Part shown: piece after piece, positions 7,569-16,135 of the stretch
Position numbering within the stretch: the first letter of the stretch is position 1
Layout of the letters: every line of letters begins with the position of its first letter
NCBI RefSeq assembly: GCF_041262525.1
Contig: NZ_JBGCCK010000002.1
Coordinates: 62,001-126,000, forward strand
Source of the DNA: Streptacidiphilus sp041262525
GTDB lineage: Bacteria; Actinomycetota; Actinomycetes; Streptomycetales; Streptomycetaceae
Direction: 5' to 3'
Length of the DNA stretch: 64,000 nt
Translations under genes and position numbers: made by a program
The notes under the pieces: generated by a model
What the model was told of the DNA's origin: nothing
Databases searched by the model: none
Seen by the model: only the letters and a program-made list of their open reading frames with translations

Positions 7569-8531
7569 ATGAACGCCACCACTCCGCCCGCTCGCCTCAC
7601 CACGCCCTTCGACGCCGAGTCCACCGCCGCCGAGGTCATCTCCGGCATCGACCTGACCGGTCGCCGCGCCGTCGTCACCGGCGGGGCCTCCGGCATCGGC
7701 GTCGAGACGGCACGCGCCCTCGCGTCCGCCGGCGCGCAGGTCACGCTGGCCGTCCGGGACCTCGCCGCGGGCGCCCGCACCGCCGAGGACATCACCACGA
7801 CGACCGGCAACAAGGACATCCACGTCGCACCACTGGACCTGGCCGACCAGGCCTCCGTCGCGGCGTTCGTCGCCGCCTGGGACGGACCGCTGGACATCCT
7901 GGTCAACAACGCCGGTGTGATGGCCTCGCCCGAGCTCCGCACGCCGGAAGGCTGGGAGCTCCAGTTCGCCACCAACCACCTCGGGCACTTCGCGCTGACC
8001 ACCGGCCTGCACGCTGCCCTGGCCCAGGACGGCGGCGCGCGCGTCGTGGCCGTCAGCTCCAGCGCCCACCACCGCTCCCCGGTGGTCTTCGAGGACATCC
8101 ACTTCCGCGAGCGCCCGTACGAGCCCTGGTCCGCCTACGGCCAGTCCAAGACCGCCAACGTCCTGTTCGCGGTCGAGGCAGCCAAGCGCTGGGCGGCCGA
8201 CGGGATCACGGTCAACGCCCTGATGCCCGGCGGCATTCGCACCAACCTCCAGCGCTACGTCTCCGACGAGGAGCTCGCCCGGCTGCGCGCCCAGGCCGCC
8301 GGCGGCACGGAGCTGAAGTGGAAGACCACCGAACAGGGCGCGGCCACCTCCGTCCTGCTCGCCGCCTCACCCCTGCTGGAGGGCGTCAGCGGCCGCTACT
8401 TCGAGGACTGCAACGAAGCCGTCCGCGGCGAGCTCGGCGCACGAACGGGCGTCGCGGAATACGCGCTCGACCCCGAAGCCGCCGCCCTGCTGTGGCAGGT
8501 CTCGCACGACACCCTGGGCAGCCGCGACTGA
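7569..8531 (+). CDS. Short-chain dehydrogenase/reductase (SDR), retinol dehydrogenase-like
   Basis: A 320-residue classical SDR. The Rossmann motif is VVTGGASGIGVETARALASA (TGxxxGxG), the structural NNAG occurs in DILVNNAGVMA, the catalytic Ser in VVAVSSSAHH, and the active-site pair in YGQSK. The length and the AEVISGIDLTGRRAVVTGGA lead are typical of the WW-oxidoreductase/retinol dehydrogenase-like group in actinobacteria, which act on unknown lipophilic alcohols or ketones. Regulated, by inference, by the divergent TetR protein. Confidence 0.92.
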   Translation: MNATTPPARLTTPFDAESTAAEVISGIDLTGRRAVVTGGASGIGVETARALASAGAQVTLAVRDLAAGARTAEDITTTTGNKDIHVAPLDLADQASVAAFVAAWDGPLDILVNNAGVMASPELRTPEGWELQFATNHLGHFALTTGLHAALAQDGGARVVAVSSSAHHRSPVVFEDIHFRERPYEPWSAYGQSKTANVLFAVEAAKRWAADGITVNALMPGGIRTNLQRYVSDEELARLRAQAAGGTELKWKTTEQGAATSVLLAASPLLEGVSGRYFEDCNEAVRGELGARTGVAEYALDPEAAALLWQVSHDTLGSRD

Positions 8532-8575
8532 CCGTCCCCCCTCCTGCTCCTGTCAGCGGTGGGCCGCCGATCGAG

Positions 8576-8606
8576 CGAGCCCCGGCGCACCTCGCGTCGG
8601 GGCTCG
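8576..8606 (+). terminator. Terminator hairpin after the SDR gene
   Basis: CGAGCCCCG (8576-8584) pairs with CGGGGCTCG (8598-8606), 13-nt loop, 45 bp after the SDR stop and just before the acetyltransferase gene. Confidence 0.55.
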
Positions 8607-8638
8607 TCTACGGTGCGGGGCGCGAGTAGGGTGCGGCC

Positions 8639-9508
8639 ATGGATCTCCGGTGGGACTGGCTGCACCCCTTGATGCGTGTTCCGTACGTGCCGACCCTCGG
8701 CCCCGTCCACCCTGACGCGGTGGCCCCGGAGCTGTTCGCCGACGTGCTGGCGGTCGCGGGTACGAGCCGGTTCCTGGCGCACGACAAGGACCTCCGCTGG
8801 GCATCGGCGAAGGACGAGCACGTCCTCGTCGCCGACATCGAGCACAGCCCTGAGCGCACGCTGATCCCCACCCTGTCGACACGCGGGCGGGGGACGGTCA
8901 AGGTCCACCACTACGGACCCGACGCCTCGACGGCTGAGCTTCTGCGGCTGGCCGGGAAACTCGCCGCCCGCGAGGACGCGGCCTACGCCCGTGCTGTCTG
9001 GTTCACTCCGACCGAACCGGACCAGCCGAGCGGTGCGGTCACCCGGATCCAGCTGAAGACCTTCCGCTCCGGAGGCGACGACCCGGTCGACGGCGTCGAG
9101 GACCTGCGGCACCTTTCCGAGCCTGTGCGCGGCAGGTTCGCGGTGTTCGCTGAGCAGATGGCCGCAGACGGCTTCGCGTTCCTCTGGCGCCAGTTCCAGG
9201 CCGACGCCCTTACCGGGCCCGTCCTGACTGTCGCCTCCGGCGGCCGAGTGGTGGGGGCCATCGGACCGATGGAGACGATGAAGGATCCGATCGGTCAGGT
9301 GCGTCTCCTCCCGCAGTACTTCGGCGTCCTGCCCGAGGAGCGTGGTCACGGGTACGGCCGGCGCCTGTGGCGCGCCGCGATGCACTGGGGGCAGTCCAAC
9401 GGTGCGGACTACCAGCTGCTGTCGACCGGGCTCGGCGGCGCAGCGGACGCGCTCTGCCAGGCCGAGGGGCTCGACGCCCTCGGGTGCGTCCACACCGCCA
9501 CGGCATAG
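8639..9508 (+). CDS. GNAT family N-acetyltransferase
   Basis: A 289-residue protein. The acetyl-CoA-binding signature is in the C-terminal third: FGVLPEERGHGYGRRLWRAA (R/Q-x-x-G-x-G/A region), followed by YQLLSTGLGGAADALCQAEG. The N-terminal half is a lineage-specific domain with no motif I recognise. The substrate is unknown. It stands alone, flanked by hairpins. Confidence 0.8.
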   Translation: MDLRWDWLHPLMRVPYVPTLGPVHPDAVAPELFADVLAVAGTSRFLAHDKDLRWASAKDEHVLVADIEHSPERTLIPTLSTRGRGTVKVHHYGPDASTAELLRLAGKLAAREDAAYARAVWFTPTEPDQPSGAVTRIQLKTFRSGGDDPVDGVEDLRHLSEPVRGRFAVFAEQMAADGFAFLWRQFQADALTGPVLTVASGGRVVGAIGPMETMKDPIGQVRLLPQYFGVLPEERGHGYGRRLWRAAMHWGQSNGADYQLLSTGLGGAADALCQAEGLDALGCVHTATA

Positions 9509-9574
9509 CCCCGGGCCGACGGCAGAATGCCCCCGGTTTTCGGGCTCGTCGGCGCTTCTCTCGAATCTCGAAGG

Positions 9575-9606
9575 GAGGGGCCCCGGCTCGTCGTCCGGGG
9601 CCCCTC
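9575..9606 (+). terminator. Strong terminator hairpin after the GNAT gene
   Basis: GAGGGGCCCCGG (9575-9586) pairs perfectly with CCGGGGCCCCTC (9595-9606) across an 8-nt loop. It lies between the convergent acetyltransferase and quinone oxidoreductase genes and can serve both strands. Confidence 0.75.
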
Positions 9607-9675
9607 TCGCGCCATCGTACGTGCGTTCTAGGCGTCCCCTGACCGTGGTACCCGTCCTGACCGGAGGGGGCTGCA

Positions 9676-10596
9676 CTACGGCAGGAGCACGATCTTGCCG
9701 CGGCTGTGCCGACGCATCAGGTCGCGGTAGGCGGCCCGGACCTCGGTGAGCGGGTAGGCGGCGGCGATCGGGACGTCGAGCTCGCCGGCGGCGACCAGCT
9801 TGACGAGCTCGGCCAGCACGTCGACGGTGGCGGAGCCGCTCATGCCCTCGCTCTTGACGCCCTTCCGGGCCGCGCCGGCGAAGTCGATGATCGTGTTGAT
9901 CCGGTCCTTGGCGACGCCGAGTTCGAGAGCGAGGTCGATGTAGCCGTCGCCGAAGGTGTCGACGAACGCGTCGACTCCTTCGGGCGCGGCCGCGCGGATC
10001 CGGTCGAGCACGCCGTCGCCGTAGGTCACCGGGACCACGCCGTGCTCGCGCAGCCAGGCGTGGTGGGACTCGCCGGCCAACCCGACGACGGTCGCCCCGG
10101 CCAGCCGCAGCAGCTGCACCGTCAGTGAACCCACCCCGCCGGCGGCGCCGGAGACGACGACCGTGTCGCCCGGCCCGGCCCCGACGGCGCGCACGTTCGC
10201 GTACGCGGTGGTACCGGCGACGAACAGCGAGCCGCCGACTCGCCACGGCACGGCGGGGTCGCGCGGCACGAGGTGGGCGGCCGGGACGGCGACCAGTTCG
10301 GCGTGGCTGGAGCGGGTGTCCACCCAGCCGATCACCTCGTCGCCGACCGACCAGGTGCGCACCGCCGAGCCGGTCTCCTCCACCACACCGGCGAGGTCGC
10401 TGCCCTGACCGGACGGGAACGTCGCGGGCCAGCGGTCATGCAGAGCGCCGATCCTGATCACGTTCTCGCCGGGGTTGATCCCGGCTGCTCGCACGCGCAC
10501 CAGCACCTCGTCGGCCGCGATCTGCGGCCGCGGCACGTCCCGGACCTCCAGCACGTCGATGTCGCCGTACTCGTCGAACCGCACTGCCTGGGGCAT
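9676..10596 (-). CDS. NADPH:quinone oxidoreductase-like MDR (zinc-free alcohol dehydrogenase superfamily)
   Basis: A 306-residue medium-chain reductase. The N-terminal GroES-like fold (AADEVLVRVRAAGINPGENV) lacks the zinc-ligand residues of true alcohol dehydrogenases; the nucleotide-binding segment is VVVSGAAGGVGSLTVQLLRL. RBS GGGAGGGGCGAG precedes the ATG. Such proteins reduce quinones or enones with NADPH. It is divergent from an AraC regulator, a common pairing for stress- or substrate-induced oxidoreductases. Confidence 0.9.
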   Translation of the reverse strand: MPQAVRFDEYGDIDVLEVRDVPRPQIAADEVLVRVRAAGINPGENVIRIGALHDRWPATFPSGQGSDLAGVVEETGSAVRTWSVGDEVIGWVDTRSSHAELVAVPAAHLVPRDPAVPWRVGGSLFVAGTTAYANVRAVGAGPGDTVVVSGAAGGVGSLTVQLLRLAGATVVGLAGESHHAWLREHGVVPVTYGDGVLDRIRAAAPEGVDAFVDTFGDGYIDLALELGVAKDRINTIIDFAGAARKGVKSEGMSGSATVDVLAELVKLVAAGELDVPIAAAYPLTEVRAAYRDLMRRHSRGKIVLLP

Positions 10597-10658
10597 CTCG
10601 CCCCTCCCTTCGGGGGTTCCTGTTCCTCTCCACCAGGAAACCCGCCCGCCGAGGCCTG

Positions 10659-10671
10659 ATCCATGCTGGAT
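10659..10671. promoter_or_regulatory. Candidate operator between the oxidoreductase and the AraC gene
   Basis: ATCCATGCTGGAT is a 5-bp inverted repeat with a 3-bp spacer in the 107-bp divergent gap. It is the only symmetrical element there. AraC proteins usually bind direct repeats, so this is tentative. Confidence 0.3.
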
Positions 10672-10703
10672 TCGCGCGAAGAAATATGCGAGCGTCTCAT
10701 GGT

Positions 10704-11627
10704 GTGGACGTACTGACAGATCTGCTGCAGCGCTCGCGCGCCCGTGGTGCCGCGTTCTCGCACTCGACGGCGCGCGGCGCGTGGGGAGTCCAGTTCCCGG
10801 CCGGGGCCAAGCTGGCGATCCACGGCCTCCTCGGCGGCGAGGCGTTCGCGTGGACCGATGACGCCGGCCGGTCCCGCCACGTGCTGTCGGGCGACATCAT
10901 CCTGGTCCGCGGGCCGGTCGAGCAGTTCATGGCCCACGCGCCGGGCGCGGAGGTGATCCCGTTCGTCGGCCAACCCTCCTCCGGCCCGCCGGGCGGCGCA
11001 CGGCGGATGGTGTTCGGCACGGAATCGGGCAACCCCACGACGTTCTTCTGCGGCGCGTACACCTTCGAGGGCGAGCTGTGCGCGGGCCTGCTCGCGGGGC
11101 TGCCGGACCTGACCGTGGTGCGCTCGCGCGCCGGGTCGAGCCTGCGGGCGGCCCTGGACCTCTTCGCCGGCGAGCTCCTCGGCGACGCGCCGGGACAGCA
11201 GGCCCTGCTGGACAGCCTGCTCGACGTGATCCTCGTGCAGGCCTTGCGCGAACAGCTCGCCACCGATGTGCAGGCCGCGCCCGCCTGGTTCCGCGCGATG
11301 GACGACCCGGCGGTCGGGGCCGCGCTGCGCGCCGTGCACGCGGCCCCTGCGCGCGCCTGGACGGTCGCCGACCTGGCCGCCGAGGTGTCGCTGTCGCGCG
11401 CGACGTTCGCGCGCCGGTTCACCGCGCTGCTCGGCGTCGCCCCGCTGAGCTACGTCGCCGACTGGCGGATGGCCCTCGCCCGCGAGCAACTGCGCGACGG
11501 CGCCTCCGGCCTGGCGGCGGTCGCACGCTCCCTGGGTTACGCGTCCGAGTTCTCCTTCGCCGCCGCCTTCAAACGCCACCACGGCACGTCCCCCGGCCGC
11601 TGGCGGACCGCCGCGACCCCGCTGTGA
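10704..11627 (+). CDS. AraC family regulator with cupin-like sensor domain
   Basis: A 307-residue protein. I prefer the GTG at 10704 because VDVLTDLLQRSRARGAAFS is the usual N-terminus of this group; an ATG 18 bp upstream is possible. The first 130 residues resemble the AraC cupin_6 domain (FPAGAKLAIHGLLGGEAFAW, LSGDIILVRGP). The C-terminal 100 residues hold two helix-turn-helix units (WTVADLAAEVSLSRATFARR and LAAVARSLGYASEFSFAAAF) and the closing GTSPGRWR. It probably controls the divergent quinone oxidoreductase. Confidence 0.9.
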   Translation: MDVLTDLLQRSRARGAAFSHSTARGAWGVQFPAGAKLAIHGLLGGEAFAWTDDAGRSRHVLSGDIILVRGPVEQFMAHAPGAEVIPFVGQPSSGPPGGARRMVFGTESGNPTTFFCGAYTFEGELCAGLLAGLPDLTVVRSRAGSSLRAALDLFAGELLGDAPGQQALLDSLLDVILVQALREQLATDVQAAPAWFRAMDDPAVGAALRAVHAAPARAWTVADLAAEVSLSRATFARRFTALLGVAPLSYVADWRMALAREQLRDGASGLAAVARSLGYASEFSFAAAFKRHHGTSPGRWRTAATPL

Positions 11628-11670
11628 ATGCGCCGCGAACCGCCCCGACCAGTACCTCGCCGGTTCGCCC

Positions 11671-11898
11671 ATGCGAACGACGGACCACGGACGCGGGCCA
11701 TGGGGATTCGCCGCGTTCTGCTTCCTGGTGGCGGTCCTCACCGAGCCCGCGGGCGGCCCGGCGGCGTTCGGCGCCGCGACGCTCGGCGCGCTCGGCGTCC
11801 AGCTGCTCGTGCGCCGGATCCAGGCGGGCGGCGGCCGCAGGACGTCGCCGGTTCCGGCCGCGCCTGCGGCCGATCCGGTGCTGAGCGGCGGGAGTTGA
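11671..11898 (+). CDS. Small hypothetical membrane protein (75 aa)
   Basis: Residues 10-52 make one long or two short hydrophobic helices (WGFAAFCFLVAVL and FGAATLGALGVQLLV) ending in basic RRIQAGGGRR. The ribosome site is weak. It follows the AraC gene by 43 bp on the same strand. No family recognised; I keep it because the hydrophobic pattern and codon use look coding. Confidence 0.45.
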   Translation: MRTTDHGRGPWGFAAFCFLVAVLTEPAGGPAAFGAATLGALGVQLLVRRIQAGGGRRTSPVPAAPAADPVLSGGS

Positions 11899-11919
11899 GC
11901 GTCACGCGGCCGGTCGGAC

Positions 11920-12540
11920 CTACTCGAACCGCGCGGTGTCGCCCGCCCCTCGGCGGACGATTTCGGCGCTGCCGCTGGAGAAGTCGATGACCGTGGTCGG
12001 CTCGGTGCCGCAGTCCCCCGAGTCGAGCACGGCGTCCACCTCGTGGTCGAGCCGTTCCTTGATCTCCCAGCCCTGCGTCATCGGCTCGTCCTCGCCCGGC
12101 AGGAGCAGCGTGCTGGACAGCAGCGGCTCGCCGAGTTCGGCGAGCAGCGCCTGCGTGACGACGTGGTCGGGAATCCGGACACCGACCGTCCGCTTCTTCG
12201 GGTGCAGCAACTGCCGTGGCACCTCGTTCGTCGCGGGGAGAATGAAGGTGTAGCTGCCCGGCGTCGCCGCCTTGATCGCGCGGAACACGTTGTTGTCGAT
12301 ATGCACGAACTGCCCCAGCTGCGCGAAGTTCTGGCACACCAGCGTGAAGTGGTGACGGTCGTCGAGATGCCGGATCGACCGGATTCGGGCCAGGCCGTCG
12401 CGGTTCCCGAGCTGGCACCCCAGGGCGAAGCACGAGTCCGTCGGGTACGCGATGAGCGCGCCCGACCGGATGAGGTCAGCCACGTTGCTGAGGACGCGCT
12501 GCTGCGGATTCTGCGGGTGCACGTCGAAATACTTCGCCAT
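11920..12540 (-). CDS. YciO/Sua5/YrdC-family protein (threonylcarbamoyl-AMP synthase-like)
   Basis: A 206-residue protein with the YrdC fold: IAYPTDSCFALGCQLGNRDG near residue 30, then FTLVCQNFAQLGQFVHIDNN, the central PGSYTFILPATNEVPRQLLH and RIPDHVVTQALLAELGEPLL. YrdC-like enzymes make threonylcarbamoyl-AMP for tRNA t6A. The N-terminus MAKYFDVHPQNPQQR marks the YciO subgroup, whose physiological role is less clear than that of TsaC/Sua5. The essential Sua5 is probably elsewhere in the genome. Confidence 0.85.
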   Translation of the reverse strand: MAKYFDVHPQNPQQRVLSNVADLIRSGALIAYPTDSCFALGCQLGNRDGLARIRSIRHLDDRHHFTLVCQNFAQLGQFVHIDNNVFRAIKAATPGSYTFILPATNEVPRQLLHPKKRTVGVRIPDHVVTQALLAELGEPLLSSTLLLPGEDEPMTQGWEIKERLDHEVDAVLDSGDCGTEPTTVIDFSSGSAEIVRRGAGDTARFE

Positions 12541-12609
12541 CCGCCGAGCCTACGAGATGGGCGGCGAATCCCCCGACCCCACGGCCGACCGACACGCCGG
12601 TGGTGGGGG

Positions 12610-13008
12610 TCAGTCGGCCGTCCAGTCGACCGTGAGTCCGTCGCGGGCGGCGAAGCGTTCGACATTGCCGCCGAGGACCCGCTGAATCTCCGCCAGCGCC
12701 GCCGGGTCGGCGGCCTCGACCGTGAGCACCAGGCACTCCGGCTCAGCCGTGATCCGGCAGGTCCCCGCGCCGCCGGGGAACACGATCAGACCCTCGGGCT
12801 CCGTCCACTCGGCTCTTGCGGCCCGCCAGGTCGCGTGGCTGCACAGCTGCTTGCCGTAGCGGACGCTCTTCGGCGTCCGGACCCGGCCGACGGAGCGGAC
12901 CGCCTCATCGCGGGCCGACGCGACCGGGCGGCGACGCCGCAACAGCAGCGCGGCGACGCCCCGGAAGTGGTTGCGGATCAGGTCGCTGTGGGAAGACGAG
13001 CTGTGCAT
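12610..13008 (-). CDS. DUF2218 domain protein
   Basis: A 132-residue protein with AGGAGG 5 bp before its ATG. From residue 43 it matches DUF2218: TPKSVRYGKQLCSHATW, then GTCRITAEPECLVLTVEAAD and IQRVLGGNVERFAARDGLTV. The first 40 residues (HFRGVAALLLRRRRPVAS) are an extra basic segment. DUF2218 proteins are small alpha/beta proteins often beside siderophore or haem genes; no such context exists here. Function unknown. Confidence 0.8.
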   Translation of the reverse strand: MHSSSSHSDLIRNHFRGVAALLLRRRRPVASARDEAVRSVGRVRTPKSVRYGKQLCSHATWRAARAEWTEPEGLIVFPGGAGTCRITAEPECLVLTVEAADPAALAEIQRVLGGNVERFAARDGLTVDWTAD

Positions 13009-13079
13009 CGTGACCTCCTGTGGTGAGGTGGGACGGCGCTAGGGTCGGGGTCCGGCCAGGGTCGGTGTCAGGGTCGGTG

Positions 13080-13820
13080 TCAGGACACGTCGCGGCGCAT
13101 GGATGTGGTCACGGCGAGCACCGCGAACGCGAGCACGTAGAGGGCCAGGACGGCCCCACCGCCCCAGCGCGGCAACAGGTTCCCCGACACCATCGCCCTG
13201 GACCCGGCGCCGAGCGCCTGGCCGGCGTTGAACGGAAGCCAGCGGGCGAGGTTGCCGATCAGTTGGCCGACGACGCCTTCGACCAGCGCGACCCACGCCA
13301 GCGCGACCGCGATCGCACCGACGAGGCTACGGACGAGCGCGCCGACCCCCACGCCGATGGCGGCGAAGGCCGCGGCCCAGGCGACGCCGCCGCCGATCGT
13401 GGTCCACATCTGGGCGTCCCCCCAGACGAAGGACACGCCCTTGTCCGACCACCAGGCCGCCGCGACGCCGAGTCCCACCAGGCCGGCCGCGGTCCCGGCC
13501 AGCGCTCCCAGGACCGCGTAGACCAGGAGCTTCGCGCCGATGACGCGTCCTCGGGCCGGAGTGCTCAGATACGTGTCGGTGATCGTCTTGTGCCGGTACT
13601 CGCCCGCGACCGCGAGGATCCCGAAGACGAGGGTGAACATCGAGCTCAGCCCCACGTGCGCGAGCGCCTCGCCCTGTTTGGTCGCGTCGAGAGCCGTCTT
13701 GCTGGAGACCACCAGGCCGCTGACGCCGGCGATCACCAGCAGGGGGCACGCGGCCAGCAGCAGCCACGGGCTGCGGACGGTGCGCAGCTTCAACACCTCG
13801 GTGCGGATCAGACTCTGCAT
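13080..13820 (-). CDS. ABC-2 type transporter permease
   Basis: A 246-residue membrane protein. The ATG at 13820 has GAGGAG 8 bp upstream; the in-frame GTG at 13829 would abut that site, so I reject it. The start MQSLIRTEVLKLRTVRSPWL is typical of actinobacterial ABC-2 permeases, with six hydrophobic segments (for example LLLAACPLLVIAGVSGLVV and LLVYAVLGALAGTAAGLVG). It begins 18 bp after the stop of its ATPase gene and together they form an exporter, usually for peptides or antibiotics. Confidence 0.9.
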   Translation of the reverse strand: MQSLIRTEVLKLRTVRSPWLLLAACPLLVIAGVSGLVVSSKTALDATKQGEALAHVGLSSMFTLVFGILAVAGEYRHKTITDTYLSTPARGRVIGAKLLVYAVLGALAGTAAGLVGLGVAAAWWSDKGVSFVWGDAQMWTTIGGGVAWAAAFAAIGVGVGALVRSLVGAIAVALAWVALVEGVVGQLIGNLARWLPFNAGQALGAGSRAMVSGNLLPRWGGGAVLALYVLAFAVLAVTTSMRRDVS

Positions 13821-13838
13821 GTCGTTCACTCCTCGCGG

Positions 13839-14612
13839 TCAGCCGCGAACCGGTGCCGTGACGGCGCCGGTCGCAGGGTCGGTGTCGGTGGCGGTGGCGG
13901 TGTCGGTGTTCGACGTCACCCGGAGGAACGCGGCTTCGAGCGTCTCCCCCTTCGCGCCGGTCAGTTCGGCCAGCGGACCTGCGAAGCGCAGCGTGCCGCC
14001 GGCGACGATGACCACGCGGTCGACGGTCTGCTCCACCTCGCTGAGCACATGACTGGACATCAGCACCGTGCGGCCCTCGCCGGCCAGGGAGCGGAGCAGT
14101 TCCCGCAGTTGGGCCATGCCCGCCGGGTCCAGTCCGTTGGCGGGCTCGTCCAGGATCAGCACCTGGGGGTCACCGAGCAGCGCCGAGGCCAGACCGAGAC
14201 GCTGGCGCATGCCGAGCGAGTAGCCGCCCACGCGTCGACCCGCGGCATCAGCCAGGCCGACGCGGTCCAGTACCTCCTCGACGCGCGACTGCGGGATGCC
14301 GCTCGCCTCGGCGAGGATCCGCAGGTGATCGCGCCCACGTCGGCCGGGGTGGAAGCCGGTCGCCTCCAGCACCGCGCCGACGACCCGCCTCGGGTCGGTC
14401 AGCTCGGCGTAGTGGCGGCCGTCGATCAGAGCCTGCCCCTCCGTCGGCGTCACCAAGCCGAGGAGCATCCGCAGCGTGGTGGTCTTGCCGGCTCCATTGG
14501 GCCCGAGGAAGCCGGTCACCACCCCGGGCTCGACCGCGAAGGTCAGTCGGTCGACTGCCGTCACCGACCCGTAGCGCTTGGTCAGGCGGTCCATCGTGAT
14601 GCCACCGGTCAT
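13839..14612 (-). CDS. ABC transporter ATP-binding protein (exporter)
   Basis: A 257-residue ATPase from the ATG at 14612 (GGAGGA upstream). It carries Walker A GPNGAGKTT, the signature GYSLGMRQRLGLA, Walker B VLILDEPANGLDP and the H-loop SSHVLSEVE, all of the DrrA/BcrA class that pairs with ABC-2 permeases. The last 30 residues are a Thr/Asp repeat tail (TDTATATDTDPATG), probably disordered. The pair is divergent from a two-component system that probably controls it. Confidence 0.93.
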   Translation of the reverse strand: MTGGITMDRLTKRYGSVTAVDRLTFAVEPGVVTGFLGPNGAGKTTTLRMLLGLVTPTEGQALIDGRHYAELTDPRRVVGAVLEATGFHPGRRGRDHLRILAEASGIPQSRVEEVLDRVGLADAAGRRVGGYSLGMRQRLGLASALLGDPQVLILDEPANGLDPAGMAQLRELLRSLAGEGRTVLMSSHVLSEVEQTVDRVVIVAGGTLRFAGPLAELTGAKGETLEAAFLRVTSNTDTATATDTDPATGAVTAPVRG

Positions 14613-14760
14613 GGGGTCCTCCGGCGCGGTGCGGGTGAGGAGATCGTGTTCATCGGGGTCGCCCCTTCGCTGGGTTCCATGGCACTCGGATTCGGGTGCC
14701 GCAACCACCCTCCCGATCTCGCCGCCCGCGTGTCGTCGCCCGGCCACGGCAACCCCGGCT

Positions 14761-14804
14761 ACCGCATCCGCGGTGGTTACCGGCCCGTCTACCGCGTCCG
14801 CGGT
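14761..14804. promoter_or_regulatory. Two 14-bp palindromes 30 bp apart in front of the two-component system
   Basis: ACCGCATCCGCGGT (14761-14774) and ACCGCGTCCGCGGT (14791-14804) differ at one base and are spaced 30 bp, close to three helical turns. They lie in the divergent gap between the exporter and the kinase genes. They are good candidates for tandem dimer sites of the NarL-type response regulator at 16132. Confidence 0.55.
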
Positions 14805-14863
14805 ACGCCCGGCCGCGACGCAGGGCTGACGGCACCCCGGAGGAGCCCGCCTAAGGTGAAGGC

Positions 14864-16135
14864 ATGAACGTCATCCGCCACCTGCGTCGCACCGCGCGCC
14901 GGCACGCGCATGCGGCGGACCTGACGATCGCGCTGGCGGTCTTCGCGGCCACGATGGCGACCACCTTCGCCGGTCATGGGTCCGCGGCCGTCGCGGGCGA
15001 CCGCGCCCTCGCGATCGGCTCCGCCGCGCTGGCCTGCGGGGCGCTGGCCGGGCGACGCCGTCTTCCGCTGACCGTGCTGGGGGTCAGCGCCGTGGCCACC
15101 GAGGTGTTTCTCGTCCAGGTCGGCGGCAGCAGCGGGATGCTGATCGTGCTGGCTCCGTTGATCGCCCTCTTCACCGTCGCCGACCTGGTGGGACGCCGGC
15201 GCGGCGTGCTTCTCGGCGGTCTGGCGGTCGCCGCGCTGGCGTTGATGCACGCAGTGCACCGGCCGGCGCTGCTCGGCCCGGGGAATCTGGCGTTCATCGC
15301 GCTGGGCGGTCTGGCCCTCGCGGCCGGCGACTCCTCCCGCAACCGCCGCGCCTACCTCGCCGAGGTCGAGCGGCGCGCCGCGCGCGCGGAACTCGACCGC
15401 GAGCAGGACGCGCGGAACCGCGTCGCCGAGGAGCGACTGCGGATCGCCCGCGACCTGCACGACGCGGTGGGACACCAACTCGCGCTCATCAGCGTCCAGT
15501 CGGACGTCGCCGGACAAGCCATCGACCACGACGGCGCGGCGGCTCGCGAAGCCCTCGCCCACGTCAAGTCCGCGAGCCGCAAGGCCCTGGGGGAACTGCG
15601 CGACACGGTCAGCCTGCTCCGGCAACCGGGAGACCCCGTCGCCCCCACGGCGGCTCCCACGCCGGGACTGGACGGCCTCGACGAATTGCTCGCCGCTCTG
15701 CGCGCCTCCGGCCTGGATGTCGATCACGCCACCGAGGGCGCCGTCGTCCCGCTGGCGCCCGCGACCGACCTCACCGCGTACCGCGTGATCCAGGAGTCGC
15801 TGACCAACGTCTACAAGCACTCCGGCGGGCGGCAGGCACGTCTCACTCTCGCCTACCACCGGCAGGAACTGCGCATCACGGTCGAGGACCTGGGGACTGG
15901 GAACGGCCTCGGGATCGGGATCGGGAGCACGGCAGACCGATACGCCCTCGCCACGGAACCCGACCCCGCCGGTCGGTACGGTCGCCACGGTCGGCACGGC
16001 ATCGTCGGCATGCGCGAACGGGTTCTCGCGCTCGGCGGACACTTCACCGCCGGACCGCGCCCGGACGGCGGCTTCCACGTGGCAGCCGGCCTCCCCTACC
16101 AGCCCCTCGACCTCGCCCCGGAGCGCGCCCCGTGA
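14864..16135 (+). CDS. Two-component sensor histidine kinase (HisKA_3, NarL-system type)
   Basis: A 423-residue kinase. Residues 15-155 contain about five hydrophobic helices with short loops, so sensing is within or near the membrane. The dimerisation domain follows with phospho-acceptor His199 in ERLRIARDLHDAVGHQLALI. The HATPase_c domain contains the N-box YRVIQESLTNVYKHS. A Gly-rich insert (GTGNGLGIGIGSTADRY) lies before the final RHGIVGMRERVLALGG. The stop overlaps the GTG of the response regulator gene. Confidence 0.93.
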   Translation: MNVIRHLRRTARRHAHAADLTIALAVFAATMATTFAGHGSAAVAGDRALAIGSAALACGALAGRRRLPLTVLGVSAVATEVFLVQVGGSSGMLIVLAPLIALFTVADLVGRRRGVLLGGLAVAALALMHAVHRPALLGPGNLAFIALGGLALAAGDSSRNRRAYLAEVERRAARAELDREQDARNRVAEERLRIARDLHDAVGHQLALISVQSDVAGQAIDHDGAAAREALAHVKSASRKALGELRDTVSLLRQPGDPVAPTAAPTPGLDGLDELLAALRASGLDVDHATEGAVVPLAPATDLTAYRVIQESLTNVYKHSGGRQARLTLAYHRQELRITVEDLGTGNGLGIGIGSTADRYALATEPDPAGRYGRHGRHGIVGMRERVLALGGHFTAGPRPDGGFHVAAGLPYQPLDLAPERAP

